From AG25 sp035604455 (GTDB taxonomy: Bacteria; Gemmatimonadota; Gemmatimonadetes; Gemmatimonadales; GWC2-71-9), in the NCBI GenBank assembly GCA_035604455.1, contig DATNIM010000042.1, positions 1-64,000 on the forward strand: a stretch of 64,000 nucleotides of DNA. The letters run 5' to 3'. The position numbers were made by a program, and so were the translations under genes. The notes under the pieces are model-generated. The model searched no databases, had not been told where the DNA came from, and worked only from the letters and a program-made list of their open reading frames with translations. Positions 38,978 through 48,740 of this stretch are shown here, in pieces; position 1 is the stretch's first letter, and each line of letters opens with the position of its first letter.

Positions 38978-41770
38978 ATGGCCTCCCCCGTGCTGTTTCT
39001 GGTCGACGGGTACGCCCTCATCTATCGCGCCTTCTTCGCCCTCATCGCTCGTCCCCTCACGACGAGCCGGGGCGAGAACACCTCGGCGGCCTGGGGTGTC
39101 ACGAACTTCCTGATCCGGCTCCTGTCCCAGCACACCCCCGACTATCTCGGCTGGGTGCAGGACCGGGGTGTGTCGTTTCGGGTGGAACGCTACCCCGCCT
39201 ACAAGGCGACTCGCGAGAAGCTGGACAAAGAGCTGGCGCAGGAATTCGCGCACTCGGTCGAACGCATCGAGGCGCTGCTCGCGGCGTTTCGGGTCCCGGT
39301 GCTTGGAATTGACGGCTACGAGGCCGACGACGTGATCGGGACCCTGGCCACGGCGGCCGTCGCGCGGGGACTGCGCGTGGTCATCGTCTCGGGCGACAAG
39401 GACTTCTACCAGCTCGTGGGTCCCGGCATCTCGCTGCTCAACCCCGGGCGCGGCGGTCCGGCCGCGGTCGAAGAGCACTCGGTGGACGAGACGAACGCGC
39501 GGGAGCGTTTCGGCGTGCCCCCGGCTCAGGTGATCGACTTCCTGGCCCTGGTCGGCGACAGCTCGGACAACGTGCCCGGCGTTCGCGGCGTCGGCGAAAA
39601 GACGGCACTCGAGCTCCTGGCCCAATACGGCACCCTGGACACGGTGCTCGCCCACGCGGCCGAGATTCCGGGCAAACGGGCGCGCGAAGCCGTGGTGCGA
39701 GACACGGAGCTCGCCCGGCTGTCCCGGGACCTGGTGACGATCCGGCTCGACGCCCCGGTAGGACTCGATCTGGACACGCTGCGGGTCCGGGCCCCGGACA
39801 CCGAGCGTCTCACGGCGCTCCTCAACGAACTCGAGTTTCGCTCGCTCCTGCCCAAGGTGGCCTCGCTGGCGCCCGCGCCCGCCCCCGAGCCGCTCGCGCC
39901 GCTCCCCCGGGTCGCCGTCTTGGACTCAAGGGCCGTCCCCGGCGCTGCGGCCACGGTGCTGGACGATCCGGCTGCCCTCGGCGCCGCGATCGCCGCATGC
40001 CGGAGCGCCCCGATCGTGGCACTCGACACGGAGACCTCGTCGCTCGATCCGATGCGGGCCGAGCTCGTGGGTCTGTCGCTCGCCGTCGGCCGTGACCGAT
40101 CGTGGTACCTGCCGTTCGCCCACCGGGCCCCGGGTGAGCTGGGGGAGGTCACGCCCCGAAACCTGCCGCCCGTCACGAGCGAGGAGCTCGAGCCGTTGCG
40201 CGCCCTGCTCGGTGACCCGGGCGTGCCCAAGGCGGGCCACAACATCAAGTACGACTGGCTCGTGCTGCGCCGGGCGGGCGTCGAGCTGGGCGGCGTGGTC
40301 TATGACTCGATGCTTGCGGGCTTCCTCCTCGATCCCGGTCGGCGCTCCCATGCGCTGGACGAGCTCGCGCGCGAGCAGCTGGGCATCACGCTGTCGAGCT
40401 ACGCAGACGTCGTCGGCCGGGGCCGTGCGGAGCGCCCGTTCGCGGCCGTGGCGCCCGCCGACGCCGCACGGTACTGCTGCGGCGACTCGGAGACCGTGTT
40501 GTTGCTCCGCGCGGCGTTCGCCACGGAGCTTCAAGCGCACGACCTGGAGGGCTTGCTGCGGACGATCGAGATGCCGCTCGTCCGGGTGCTCGTGGGGATG
40601 GAGTGGCACGGCGTGCTCGTCGATCGGGATCGACTGGCCGAGATCTCGCGGGCGTTCGCAAAGGAGCTGGTCGACCTCGAAGCGACGATTTACCGGGCGG
40701 CCGGTGTGGCGTTCAACCTCAACTCCACGCCGCAGCTCCGGACCATCCTGTTCGAGAAGCTCGGGCTCCCCGCGCTCAAGCGCACGAAGACCGGTCCCTC
40801 GACCGACTTCGAGGTGCTCGAGCGGCTCGCCGGCATGGGCCACGACGTGCCGCGGCTGCTCATCGAGTACCGCGAGCTCTCGAAGCTCAAGTCCACCTAC
40901 GTGGACGCCTTGCCCGGGTACGTGAACCCCGCGACCGGCCGGATCCACACGAGCTTCAACCAGACCGGCGCGGCGACCGGGCGGCTGTCGAGCTCGGAGC
41001 CGAACCTCCAGAACATCCCGATCCGCACGCCGCGTGGCGAGGCCATCCGGCGTGCCTTCGTGGCGCCCGCGGGCGGCGTTCTCCTGACGGCCGACTACTC
41101 GCAGATCGAGCTCCGCCTGCTCGCGCATCTCTCGGGCGACCCGGCGTTCGTGACGGCCTTCACCGAGGGCGGCGACATCCACCGCCAGACCGCCGCGCTC
41201 ATTTTCGGCGTCCCGCAGGACGCCGTGACGCCGGAGATGCGCGCCCGGGCCAAGACCATTAACTTCGGCACGATCTACGGCCAAGGACCGCTGGCGCTCT
41301 CCCGCCAGCTCGGGATCACGCTCGAGGACGCCCGCCGGTTCATCGAGCAGTACTTCGCGCGCTTCGCCGGGGTGCGGACGTGGCTCGACCGCACCGTCGC
41401 CGCGGCGCGGGAACGCGGCTATGTGGAGACGCTCTTCGGCCGGCGCCGCTACATCCCCGAGTTGCGCGACCGCAACGCGAGCGTCCGGGCGTTCGGCGAG
41501 CGAACCGCGACGAACTCGCCGCTCCAGGGCTCGGCCGCCGACCTCATCAAGATCGCCATGATCCGCATCGACGAGGCGCTCGCCCGGGAGGGCGTTGAGG
41601 CGCGCATGGTGCTGCAGGTCCATGACGAGCTCGTGTTCGAAGTGGGGACGGACGCGGTTGCGCGCGCGACCGCGCTCGTGCGACACCACATGGAGAGCGC
41701 CGCGGCTCTGCGGGTGCCGCTCGTGGTGAGTGTCGGTTCGGGTCCAAACTGGGTCGATGCGAAGGCGTAG
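38978..41770 (+). CDS. polA: DNA polymerase I
   Basis: The 930-residue repair polymerase has three domains: 5'-3' exonuclease (residues 1-290; LVDGYALIYRAFFAL, GYEADDVIG, SGDKDFYQL), 3'-5' exonuclease (about residues 330-500) and Family A polymerase (residues 600-930; motif A DYSQIELRLLAHLSG, motif B RAKTINFGTIYGQGP, motif C LQVHDELVFE). The proofreading metal ligands appear intact: LDTETSSLD, HNIKYDWL and CGDSETV. It processes Okazaki fragments and repair gaps. The ATG at 38978 has no ribosome site (see -10 element). Confidence 0.98.
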   Translation: MASPVLFLVDGYALIYRAFFALIARPLTTSRGENTSAAWGVTNFLIRLLSQHTPDYLGWVQDRGVSFRVERYPAYKATREKLDKELAQEFAHSVERIEALLAAFRVPVLGIDGYEADDVIGTLATAAVARGLRVVIVSGDKDFYQLVGPGISLLNPGRGGPAAVEEHSVDETNARERFGVPPAQVIDFLALVGDSSDNVPGVRGVGEKTALELLAQYGTLDTVLAHAAEIPGKRAREAVVRDTELARLSRDLVTIRLDAPVGLDLDTLRVRAPDTERLTALLNELEFRSLLPKVASLAPAPAPEPLAPLPRVAVLDSRAVPGAAATVLDDPAALGAAIAACRSAPIVALDTETSSLDPMRAELVGLSLAVGRDRSWYLPFAHRAPGELGEVTPRNLPPVTSEELEPLRALLGDPGVPKAGHNIKYDWLVLRRAGVELGGVVYDSMLAGFLLDPGRRSHALDELAREQLGITLSSYADVVGRGRAERPFAAVAPADAARYCCGDSETVLLLRAAFATELQAHDLEGLLRTIEMPLVRVLVGMEWHGVLVDRDRLAEISRAFAKELVDLEATIYRAAGVAFNLNSTPQLRTILFEKLGLPALKRTKTGPSTDFEVLERLAGMGHDVPRLLIEYRELSKLKSTYVDALPGYVNPATGRIHTSFNQTGAATGRLSSSEPNLQNIPIRTPRGEAIRRAFVAPAGGVLLTADYSQIELRLLAHLSGDPAFVTAFTEGGDIHRQTAALIFGVPQDAVTPEMRARAKTINFGTIYGQGPLALSRQLGITLEDARRFIEQYFARFAGVRTWLDRTVAAARERGYVETLFGRRRYIPELRDRNASVRAFGERTATNSPLQGSAADLIKIAMIRIDEALAREGVEARMVLQVHDELVFEVGTDAVARATALVRHHMESAAALRVPLVVSVGSGPNWVDAKA

Positions 41771-41821
41771 CTGGTTGCGGCCGCTTGGGCCGTGGTTCGA
41801 TATTGAAGAAAGGGAGGCATG

Positions 41822-42196
41822 ATGCGACGCGGGTTCACCCTGATCGAGATCCTCGTAGTCGTCGTGGTCATGGGCATCCTCGCGGCCTTCGCGATGCTCA
41901 AATACTCGAACACCCGCGAACAGGCCTACCTCGCCGCCATGAAGTCCGACTTGCGCAACCTCGCGATCGGTGAAGAAGCGTTCTTCAACGACAGCGCGCA
42001 CTACACCTTGAGCCTCGCGGCGATGAACAATCTGACGCCGACGTCCGGCGTCACGCTCACGGTCAACGAGGCCACGGCGGTCGGCTGGTCCGCCACGGCC
42101 GCGAGCGCCAATACCTACCAGAAGTGCTACCTGTTCTCGGGCAGCGCGTCCGCGGTGGGGAGCGCGACGGTGGAGGGCAGCATCTCCTGCTCCTGA
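41822..42196 (+). CDS. type IV pilin-like prepilin
   Basis: The 124-residue protein has a short basic leader ending in G then F-T-L-I-E, the prepilin peptidase site with Glu5, followed by the hydrophobic helix ILVVVVVMGILAAFAML. The C-terminal head contains two cysteines (KCY and SCS) that could form the pilin disulfide loop. It may be a pilin or a type II secretion pseudopilin. The second ATG (41822) has better spacing to GGGAGG at 41812-41817 than the first at 41819. No pilus assembly genes are near. Confidence 0.9.
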   Translation: MRRGFTLIEILVVVVVMGILAAFAMLKYSNTREQAYLAAMKSDLRNLAIGEEAFFNDSAHYTLSLAAMNNLTPTSGVTLTVNEATAVGWSATAASANTYQKCYLFSGSASAVGSATVEGSISCS

Positions 42197-42234
42197 CGGG
42201 TGCCTATCGGGAATTCACCCGGCGGCGCGACGGG

Positions 42235-42501
42235 ATGTGCTTCGCGCTGGACGGCGGGATCTGGCTGCACCGGCACCGGCACGAGGGCGAGCCGATGGTC
42301 CACCTCGTGAGCGCGGATCGCGAGGGGCTCCTCGCGCTCGGGGAGGCGCTCGGTTTCAACGCGGCGGCCCTTCAGTACAAGGCCTTGAAGGACCCCCGAA
42401 CAGGCACCCGGGTGCCGGCCTGGCACTGGGACGTCTGGGGCGCGCGGCTCGGGCGGCTCGTCCCTACACCGTCGTCTCCCGCTCCGGCATCGGCGCTCTG
42501 A
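42235..42501 (+). CDS. small hypothetical protein, possibly DUF4031-like
   Basis: From ATG 42235 the frame gives 88 residues: LDGGIWLHRHRHEGEPMVHL then SADREGLLALGEALGF, LQYKALKDPRTG and AWHWDVWG. The spacing of His/Trp residues resembles small DUF4031 proteins, but I cannot confirm it. The start is uncertain because no ribosome site precedes the ATG, and reading continues to the pilin stop upstream. It converges with the MMPL gene and overlaps it by 38 bases. Confidence 0.5.
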   Translation: MCFALDGGIWLHRHRHEGEPMVHLVSADREGLLALGEALGFNAAALQYKALKDPRTGTRVPAWHWDVWGARLGRLVPTPSSPAPASAL

Positions 42502-44740
42502 CCCCGGGCCACCAGTTCCACCGGCCGGCGATGTGCATGATCGCGGGCACGAGCACCATGCGGATTAGCGTGGCGTCGAGCAGCACCGCGGTCGCGAGCC
42601 CGAATCCGATCAACTGTACGGCGAGCACCCGCGCGAAGGCGAACGCGCCGAAGACGAGGATCATGATGAGCGCCGCGCTCGTGATGGTGGACGCGGTGGC
42701 GGACAGGCCTTCCATGGTCGCATGGTCGTTGCGGCCCGTCTTGTCGAACACTTCCTTCACCCGCGTCAGCAGGAAGACCTCGTAGTCCATCGACAGCCCG
42801 AAGACGACCGCGAAGACGAGCACCGGAGCCACCCCCCAGATCGCGTCCGTCGGCCCCTCGAGTCCGAAGATCTGCCCGCCGTAGCCGTGTTGGAACACGA
42901 GCACCGTGAGGCCGAAGGCCGCGCCGACCGAGAGGCAATTCAGGAGCACCGCCTTGAGGGGGACGAGGAGCGAGCGGAACGCGGCGAACAGCATCACGGC
43001 GGTGATGGCGAGGATGAAGCCCACGGTTCGCGGGAGTTGGCGGAGGAGGGTTTCCTGGGCATCGAGACTGCCGGCCGGAAACCCGCCGACGGCGACCTCG
43101 GCTCCGTCGAGCCCCCGGAGCCCCCGGCGGATTGCGCCGCGTATCCCGCGCACCACGTCCATCATCCCCAAAAACGACACGCTGTCCCCCGGGATCACGT
43201 CGATGAGCGTCGTCCGGTTGTCGGTGCTCAGGTAGGCGTCGAAGAACCGGGTATTCGCGGCACGCGCGGCGGCCGGATCACTGTAGTAGATGGCGAGCTG
43301 TAGGCGGGACATGTCCGGATGGACGCTCGCGACGCCGCGGGCGAGCTTGACGCGCGGGTTTCGCGCAATGGTGTCGGTGAGGAGCTTGAGTCCGGCGAGG
43401 CGTCGCGGCGAGAGCGCCGATTCCCCCTCCGGGAAGCGGATCACGACCCGGATCGGCGTCACGATCCCGCTCGCGCCCATGTCGCGGAGCGCGGCGAGCC
43501 CCTGGGCCGATTCTGACTGCGGGGGGAACCAGTTGTGGCTCGGGATGCCGAGCCGGATCGCGACGATGGGGGAGGTGAACAAAGCGATCGCTCCGCCCCC
43601 CAGGGCCACCGCGCGCCACGGGCGGTGACCGAGCCAGCGCGCCCACCGCTCCCATCCGGTGGGCGTATGGAAGCGGGCCAGCGGGCGAGCGAGCCACTTG
43701 GGCCGGTCGATCCCCCGTCCGATGAACGCGAGAAGCGCGGGCAGAAAGGTCGTCGCGAGGAGCACGGCCACGGCGACGACCAGCAGTCCTCCGGTGCCGA
43801 CCGAGCGCGTATCGGTCATCGGGGTCGTGAGGCAGAGGCTCAGGAACCCCACCATGACGGTCAGCCCGGACGTCACCACCGCGGACCCCGCGGTCTCGAT
43901 GGTGCGCACCGCGGCGTCGACCGGGGCGAGACCCCGGTTCAGCTCTTCCCGAAACCGGGTCACCACGAGCAGGGAATAATCGATCCCCACGCCTAGTCCC
44001 ACCATCGTCGTGATGTTCAGGACGAAGACCGACATGACCTGGAAGCGCGCGGCGATCGTGACGAGTCCGAGCGCGATCGTGATTGCGAGCACGCCGACGA
44101 TGATCGGGAGCATCGCCGCGACGAGTGCCCCGAAGGCGACGACGAGCACGATGAGCGTGAGCGGCAAGACGCGGGCCTCGCTTTGCGAGGTGTCTTCCGC
44201 GCTGATGGTGCGCGCGTCGTAGTCCAAGGCGGCGTCGCCCGTGACCTTGGCGTCAAAGCTCCGGGCGCCCGGCACCCGCGCGAGCACGTTCGCAAGCGTG
44301 GACCGCAGGTTGACGATCAAACTCCCGGTGCCATCGTCGGGTCGCGTCGGGCTGAGCGACGCGACGAGCATGGTCGCGTAGCGGTCGCGGGTGAGGAACC
44401 CCGAGTCCACGAGGCTCGCGATGTCGACGACCTGGCTGATGTAGGGGCGCCCGGCGGCGGCCGTCCGGATCGAGTCGAGCACGACGCGGAAACGGTGTGT
44501 CGTGGTCGGGACGGGCCCTTCGACGACGATGGCGAGATACTCGGCGAACGGGTGGGGAAACGCCGACTGAACGAGCGCGGCGGAGCGCCCGGACTCGGTG
44601 ATCTGGAGGGAGGTGCCGCGGATGTCGAGCACGCGCTGTACACGCGCCGCGCGCGGAGCAAAGAAGACAGCGAGCGCCGCCCACGCCGCGATCACCCAGG
44701 CGCGCCAGCGCACCAGGGGTTTCGCGGGTAACGTGATCAC
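42464..44740 (-). CDS. MMPL/RND-family transporter
   Basis: The 758-residue inner-membrane protein has about 12 TM helices in two halves, with the large extracytoplasmic loops after TM1 and TM7. The conserved intramembrane Asp/Tyr motifs are VGIDYSLLVVTRFREEL (half 1) and LSMDYEVFLLTRVKE (half 2), typical of the MmpL/HpnN family of lipid or hydrophobic compound exporters driven by proton flux. Function is inferred from the family; the cargo is unknown. No membrane-fusion or outer-membrane partner lies adjacent. It ends overlapping the convergent gene at 42235. Confidence 0.9.
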   Translation of the reverse strand: MITLPAKPLVRWRAWVIAAWAALAVFFAPRAARVQRVLDIRGTSLQITESGRSAALVQSAFPHPFAEYLAIVVEGPVPTTTHRFRVVLDSIRTAAAGRPYISQVVDIASLVDSGFLTRDRYATMLVASLSPTRPDDGTGSLIVNLRSTLANVLARVPGARSFDAKVTGDAALDYDARTISAEDTSQSEARVLPLTLIVLVVAFGALVAAMLPIIVGVLAITIALGLVTIAARFQVMSVFVLNITTMVGLGVGIDYSLLVVTRFREELNRGLAPVDAAVRTIETAGSAVVTSGLTVMVGFLSLCLTTPMTDTRSVGTGGLLVVAVAVLLATTFLPALLAFIGRGIDRPKWLARPLARFHTPTGWERWARWLGHRPWRAVALGGGAIALFTSPIVAIRLGIPSHNWFPPQSESAQGLAALRDMGASGIVTPIRVVIRFPEGESALSPRRLAGLKLLTDTIARNPRVKLARGVASVHPDMSRLQLAIYYSDPAAARAANTRFFDAYLSTDNRTTLIDVIPGDSVSFLGMMDVVRGIRGAIRRGLRGLDGAEVAVGGFPAGSLDAQETLLRQLPRTVGFILAITAVMLFAAFRSLLVPLKAVLLNCLSVGAAFGLTVLVFQHGYGGQIFGLEGPTDAIWGVAPVLVFAVVFGLSMDYEVFLLTRVKEVFDKTGRNDHATMEGLSATASTITSAALIMILVFGAFAFARVLAVQLIGFGLATAVLLDATLIRMVLVPAIMHIAGRWNWWPGVRAPMPERETTV

Positions 44741-44830
44741 CTACCGTCCGTGCATGAGCGGGCCCCAATGATAGAAGCGCCCTCGGGGCGACGCTAGCGG
44801 CCGCGTACGGGCGGTGGCCATATTCCGCCC

Positions 44831-45655
44831 ATGAGCGATCGCAGACTCTCGGCGCTCACCGTCGGTGTCGCGGTATTCCTCGCGGGCTGGATTCTGAAGG
44901 ACTCGATCAGCGCGGTCGCCGGCCACGTTGTGCGGCACAACACGGCCGCGCATCCGGTGTCGGCCGCGACGAGGGCCGCGTCAGAGGTCGCCGCGCCCAC
45001 CACCGCCCCTCTCCCGACGACACCGACGGCGACGCCGCAGACGGTCCTGCCCGCGGCGACCGAGCTCAGCTACATCGACCAGCTCGCGCGCTCGGACATC
45101 AGGCGACGCCTGCGCGCGAGTGTGGGCTACACCTACCTGGACGAGATCGTCGCGGAAAGCACGGACTCGGCGCTCCACCGCTGGGACGACCGCAGCACGA
45201 CGCCGGTGCGCGTGTATCTCGGGCAGGACTCCGTCGAGAACTTTCGGCCGGCGTTCCTCGGGTCGGTCCGGACCGCCTTCGAGCGCTGGCAGGACGCGGG
45301 CGTGCCGGTGCGCTTCGATCTCGACGCCGACTCGGACCATGCGGAAGTGGCCGTGCATTGGAAGGAGCGGTTCAACATCGAGCGCACGGGACAGACCGAC
45401 CTTGCCTGGGACAACGAAGGCCGGATTCAGCGGGCGTTGATCACGATCGCCACGTTCGATCCGGGGGGGCGGCCGCTCTCGCCCGACGACGTCCGGGTGG
45501 TCGCGCTGCACGAGATCGGGCACCTGATCGGGCTCGACCACTCCACGGACTCGACGGACATCATGTTCGCGAAGACCCGCGCGCGCGATCTTTCACCACG
45601 CGACATTCGTACGGCCATGCTGCTCTACCAGCTGGCGCCCGGATCCGTGCGGTAG
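44831..45655 (+). CDS. matrixin-type zinc metalloprotease
   Basis: The 274-residue protein has an N-terminal TM anchor (VGVAVFLAGWILKDSI), a Thr/Pro-rich linker (residues 38-75) and a metzincin catalytic domain with HEIGHLIGLDH (about residue 225) followed by a Met-turn candidate (TDIMFAK). It is probably a periplasmic or surface membrane-anchored protease. A CATATT six bases before the ATG may be a leaderless -10. It is upstream of the beta-lactamase-fold gene. Confidence 0.88.
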   Translation: MSDRRLSALTVGVAVFLAGWILKDSISAVAGHVVRHNTAAHPVSAATRAASEVAAPTTAPLPTTPTATPQTVLPAATELSYIDQLARSDIRRRLRASVGYTYLDEIVAESTDSALHRWDDRSTTPVRVYLGQDSVENFRPAFLGSVRTAFERWQDAGVPVRFDLDADSDHAEVAVHWKERFNIERTGQTDLAWDNEGRIQRALITIATFDPGGRPLSPDDVRVVALHEIGHLIGLDHSTDSTDIMFAKTRARDLSPRDIRTAMLLYQLAPGSVR

Positions 45656-45738
45656 GCTTGAGGCTGCCGGCTTATATAAGGAATGGGACGCCTGCCCGTG
45701 CCACCCCCACCCGTCCAATCCGTTTGAGCAGCCGCTTC

Positions 45739-46884
45739 ATGTTAGGGCTTCTCGTCGCGCTGCAGGTCGGGTTGGCGACGCCCGTTGGTTCGGCGGCCTT
45801 CAAAGGGGCGACGTTCGACCCCCTCGTCACCGCGGGCATCGCCGAGGGGGTATTCCCCGGGGCCGTGCTCGTGATCGGGCGACGAGACTCGCTGCTCTTC
45901 GAGCGGGGCTACGGCCATCTCACCTGGGCGAAGACGAGCCCTGTTCCGGACCCGGACAGCACGTTGTGGGACCTTGCGTCCCTGACGAAGGTGTTGGCCA
46001 CGACCACGGCCGTGATGCTCCTCGTCGACCGCGGCCTGGTGCGTCTCGACGCTCCGGTTGTGACCTACGTCCCGGCGTTCGGCGCTCCCGGCACCGCCGC
46101 GATCACCGTGCGCGAGCTCTTGACGCACACCTCGGGACTCAAACCCACGCTGCCGTTGTTCCGGGAACCGGACAGCGCGGCGGCCCTCCGCCGCGTGCAC
46201 GAGGCGACGCCCGTCGTTCCACCCGGAAGCCGGGTCGTCTACAGCGACTTGAATGGAATCCTGCTGGGCGAGATCGTTCAGCACGTGAGCGGAGAGCCGC
46301 TCGACCGGTTCGTGGCACGGGAGGTGTGCGGTCCGCTCGCGCTTGATCACACGCTCTTCCGCCCGCCTGCGGCCCTACGGCGCGAGATCGCGCCGACGGG
46401 CGAGTGGCACGGTCACCCGGTTGCGGGGGTGGTGAACGACCAGAACGCGGTGCGGCTCGGGGGCGTGGCCGGGCATGCGGGGCTCTTTTCGACGGGCGCG
46501 GACGTCGCGCGCTTCGCCCAGTTCATCCTGCGTGGCGGCACCACCGCGGACGGGCATCCCCTCGTGCGGCGCGCGACGCTCGAGGAGTTTACGACGGCAG
46601 CGACGCCCGTGGCGGGAACCAAAACCGAGCGCCGCGCGCTCGGGTGGCAGGCCGTGCCGACGGGCGAGACGGTGTCGAGCGCGGGCACCCGGTTCGGGCC
46701 GCGTTCGATCGGCCACACGGGCTGGACCGGGACCTCGCTGTGGATCGATCCCGACCGCGACCTGTTCGTGGTGCTGCTGACGAATCGCGCGTTCGCGCCC
46801 CGGACGCGCCGCCCCTTTACTCGACTAAAGGAAGTGCGCGGCAAGGTGGCAGACGCCGCTGCCCAAGCGTCCGATGGCTCCTGA
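45739..46884 (+). CDS. beta-lactamase-fold serine hydrolase
   Basis: The 381-residue protein begins with a signal-like stretch (LGLLVALQVGLA) and has the class C/PBP4 fold: the nucleophile SxxK in DLASLTKVLA (about residue 80), YSDLNG as motif 2 (Tyr about residue 171) and GHTGWTG as the third motif. It is probably an exported esterase, D-aminopeptidase or carboxypeptidase rather than a resistance enzyme. The start could also be TTG 45724. A perfect palindrome CTTATATAAG at 45671-45680 could hold a -10. It overlaps the DCC gene by 11 bases. Confidence 0.85.
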   Translation: MLGLLVALQVGLATPVGSAAFKGATFDPLVTAGIAEGVFPGAVLVIGRRDSLLFERGYGHLTWAKTSPVPDPDSTLWDLASLTKVLATTTAVMLLVDRGLVRLDAPVVTYVPAFGAPGTAAITVRELLTHTSGLKPTLPLFREPDSAAALRRVHEATPVVPPGSRVVYSDLNGILLGEIVQHVSGEPLDRFVAREVCGPLALDHTLFRPPAALRREIAPTGEWHGHPVAGVVNDQNAVRLGGVAGHAGLFSTGADVARFAQFILRGGTTADGHPLVRRATLEEFTTAATPVAGTKTERRALGWQAVPTGETVSSAGTRFGPRSIGHTGWTGTSLWIDPDRDLFVVLLTNRAFAPRTRRPFTRLKEVRGKVADAAAQASDGS

Positions 46885-47236
46885 TCGCCCGACGATCGTC
46901 TTCGATGGGTCCTGCGGGTTCTGCCGGGACACGATAGATCTTGTGTCGCGTTGGGACCGAGCCGGAACGCTGGCGCTTGTGCCCTTCCAGCAATCAGACC
47001 GCGTGGCCGAGCTCGGCCTTGCGGAGCCCGCGGTGGCGGCCGAGATGCACCTCGTGCTGCCGGATGGGCGGGTGTTTGCAGGCGCGGACGCCGTGGCGGA
47101 GATCTGCCGGTTCTTGCCCGGTCTGCGCTTTTGCGCGGTGATCTTCGCCATCCCGGGGGTGCGTCCCTTGGCGCGGCGGGCATACGCATGGGTGGCGCGA
47201 CGGCGGCACTGTCTTGTGCCGACCGCGGCGCGCTGA
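46874..47236 (+). CDS. DCC-family thiol-disulfide oxidoreductase-like protein
   Basis: The 120-residue protein has the DUF393/DCC signature FDGSCGFC (about residues 10-17) and the later RFLPGLRF and ARRAYAWVARRR segments. The CxxC is thioredoxin-like but its redox role is inferred. It is cytoplasmic and starts inside the end of the beta-lactamase-fold gene. Confidence 0.85.
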   Translation: MAPDRPTIVFDGSCGFCRDTIDLVSRWDRAGTLALVPFQQSDRVAELGLAEPAVAAEMHLVLPDGRVFAGADAVAEICRFLPGLRFCAVIFAIPGVRPLARRAYAWVARRRHCLVPTAAR

Positions 47237-47261
47237 CCGAGCAAGGAGAAGGAGACGGACC

Positions 47262-47570
47262 ATGAGCGCTGAATCGTTGACACCAGACGTCGTCCGGGCC
47301 GCGCTGCGCCTGGTGAAGGATCCCGAGCTCGACTTGAACGTCATCGACCTTGGGCTCGTGTACGACGTGGAGGTGGAAGACGGCGCCGTGCGGGTCGAGA
47401 TGACGCTGACATCGCCGGGCTGCCCGGCGGGGCCCGAGATTACGCACGAAGCCGACCGCGTGCTCCGCCAGCTCGCGGGCGTCCGCGACGTGGCGATCGC
47501 CATCGTCTGGGAGCCCTACTGGACGCCGGAGCGCATCGACCCGAAGGTGCGCGCGCTGATGGGGTTCTAG
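47262..47570 (+). CDS. iron-sulfur assembly SufT / MIP18-like protein
   Basis: The 102-residue protein belongs to the DUF59/PaaD-like family: VKDPELDLNVIDLGLVYDVEVEDG then TLTSPGCPAGPEI with the conserved Cys, given in parts, and WTPERI. Such proteins help mature Fe-S clusters, and SufT is normally beside the SUF operon, which is 6.6 kb away. A strong GGAGAAGGAGA precedes the ATG at 47262. It converges with and overlaps rnd by four bases. Confidence 0.88.
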   Translation: MSAESLTPDVVRAALRLVKDPELDLNVIDLGLVYDVEVEDGAVRVEMTLTSPGCPAGPEITHEADRVLRQLAGVRDVAIAIVWEPYWTPERIDPKVRALMGF

Positions 47571-48694
47571 GCGAGCGCCGCGAGCAAGGTGGGGCCGAGC
47601 ACGCTCACCTGCCAGCGCCTGAGCTCGGGGATAGCGGCGAGCGCAGCAGGGTCGGCGGGCATGGCGCGCGCGACCGCCTCCAGGATTCCGCGAGAACACA
47701 AGACCCCCGGATCGAGCCCGAGGGCCCGGGCGACCTCGTTGCGGGCGTTCTTCAGCCGTTCGACCCGGGCCTCGAATGCGGCGTCGCGAGGGAAGGCCTT
47801 GGGCCGCTCGAACCGCGGGAGCGCGGCCTCGGGGAGGGCCAGCGCTTGGCTCACGGCATCGAGGAACGGGGCCTGGTAGCGCTCGGCGAGGGAGGCCGGG
47901 ACGCCCGGCGTCCCGACGAGCGCCGCGACGGTCTGCGGCAACGCCCGGCTGACGGCGACGAGGACGTCGTTGCCGACGACGCGAAACTTCGCGCGATCCT
48001 GCTCCGCGGCGACGCGCTCGCGCCAGTCGTACAGGATCCCAAGCGCGGCCCGCTGGCGGTCCGCGAGCGCGCGGGCGCCCTTCACGCGCAGGTAGGCGTC
48101 GGGACCGTCCGACGCCGCGTTCCAGCGCAGCCCCTCGAGCCGGCGGAATTCCTCCGCCGCCCAGGAGAGGCGGCCGAGCTCCTCCAGACGCGCGCTCAGC
48201 CGATCGCGCAGCCCGAGCAGATGACGGGTGTCGTCGGCCGCGTACTCGAGCATTGCGTCGGTCAGCGGCCGACGCGACCAGTCGGCTTTCTGGAATTCCT
48301 TGGCCAGGCGGACGCCGGCGTATTTCTCGAGCAGGGCGGCGAGTCCGAGCGCCGGCTCGCCCGCGAGCTGGGCCGCGACCCGGGTGTCGAACAGGTTCGC
48401 GGCCCGAAAGCCGTAGTCCCGGTCGAGCACGCGCAGGTCGTAATCGGCGTCGTGGAACACCTTTTCCACTCGCGGCTCCGCGAGGAGCGCGCCGAGGGGC
48501 GCGAGCGTCTCGAGCGCGAGGGGGTCGACGATGGCGGTGAGGGAGCGATTGGACAATTGGATGAGGTAGATGCGGTCGCGATAGCGGTGGAAGCTGGCCG
48601 CTTCGGTGTCGACGGCGACCGCGCCGTCCAGAGCGAGCGTCGTCATGACGTCGTCCAGGGCGGCCGACGTCCGCACGTACTGGTAGCCGCTCAC
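47567..48694 (-). CDS. rnd: ribonuclease D
   Basis: The 375-residue 3'-5' exoribonuclease trims stable RNAs. It has a DEDDy domain: VDTEAASF (Asp/Glu of motif I), HDADYDLRVL (motif II) and YAADDTRHLL (motif III), and an HRDC domain around residues 205-285. The ATG at 48694 gives MSGYQYV. The C-terminal region around residues 290-375 is a second helical bundle as in E. coli RNase D. Confidence 0.93.
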   Translation of the reverse strand: MSGYQYVRTSAALDDVMTTLALDGAVAVDTEAASFHRYRDRIYLIQLSNRSLTAIVDPLALETLAPLGALLAEPRVEKVFHDADYDLRVLDRDYGFRAANLFDTRVAAQLAGEPALGLAALLEKYAGVRLAKEFQKADWSRRPLTDAMLEYAADDTRHLLGLRDRLSARLEELGRLSWAAEEFRRLEGLRWNAASDGPDAYLRVKGARALADRQRAALGILYDWRERVAAEQDRAKFRVVGNDVLVAVSRALPQTVAALVGTPGVPASLAERYQAPFLDAVSQALALPEAALPRFERPKAFPRDAAFEARVERLKNARNEVARALGLDPGVLCSRGILEAVARAMPADPAALAAIPELRRWQVSVLGPTLLAALA

Positions 48695-48740
48695 ACTGCG
48701 GCGCGATCGTGTGGCAGGCCGCGCACCTGGGCGCGGCCGC

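Noticed and set aside
39926..42001. Long minus-strand frame opposite polA (about 690 codons)
   Set aside because: polA on the plus strand has full motif support; the opposite frame is Arg/His/Glu-rich, typical of GC-driven shadow frames, and spans unrelated genes.
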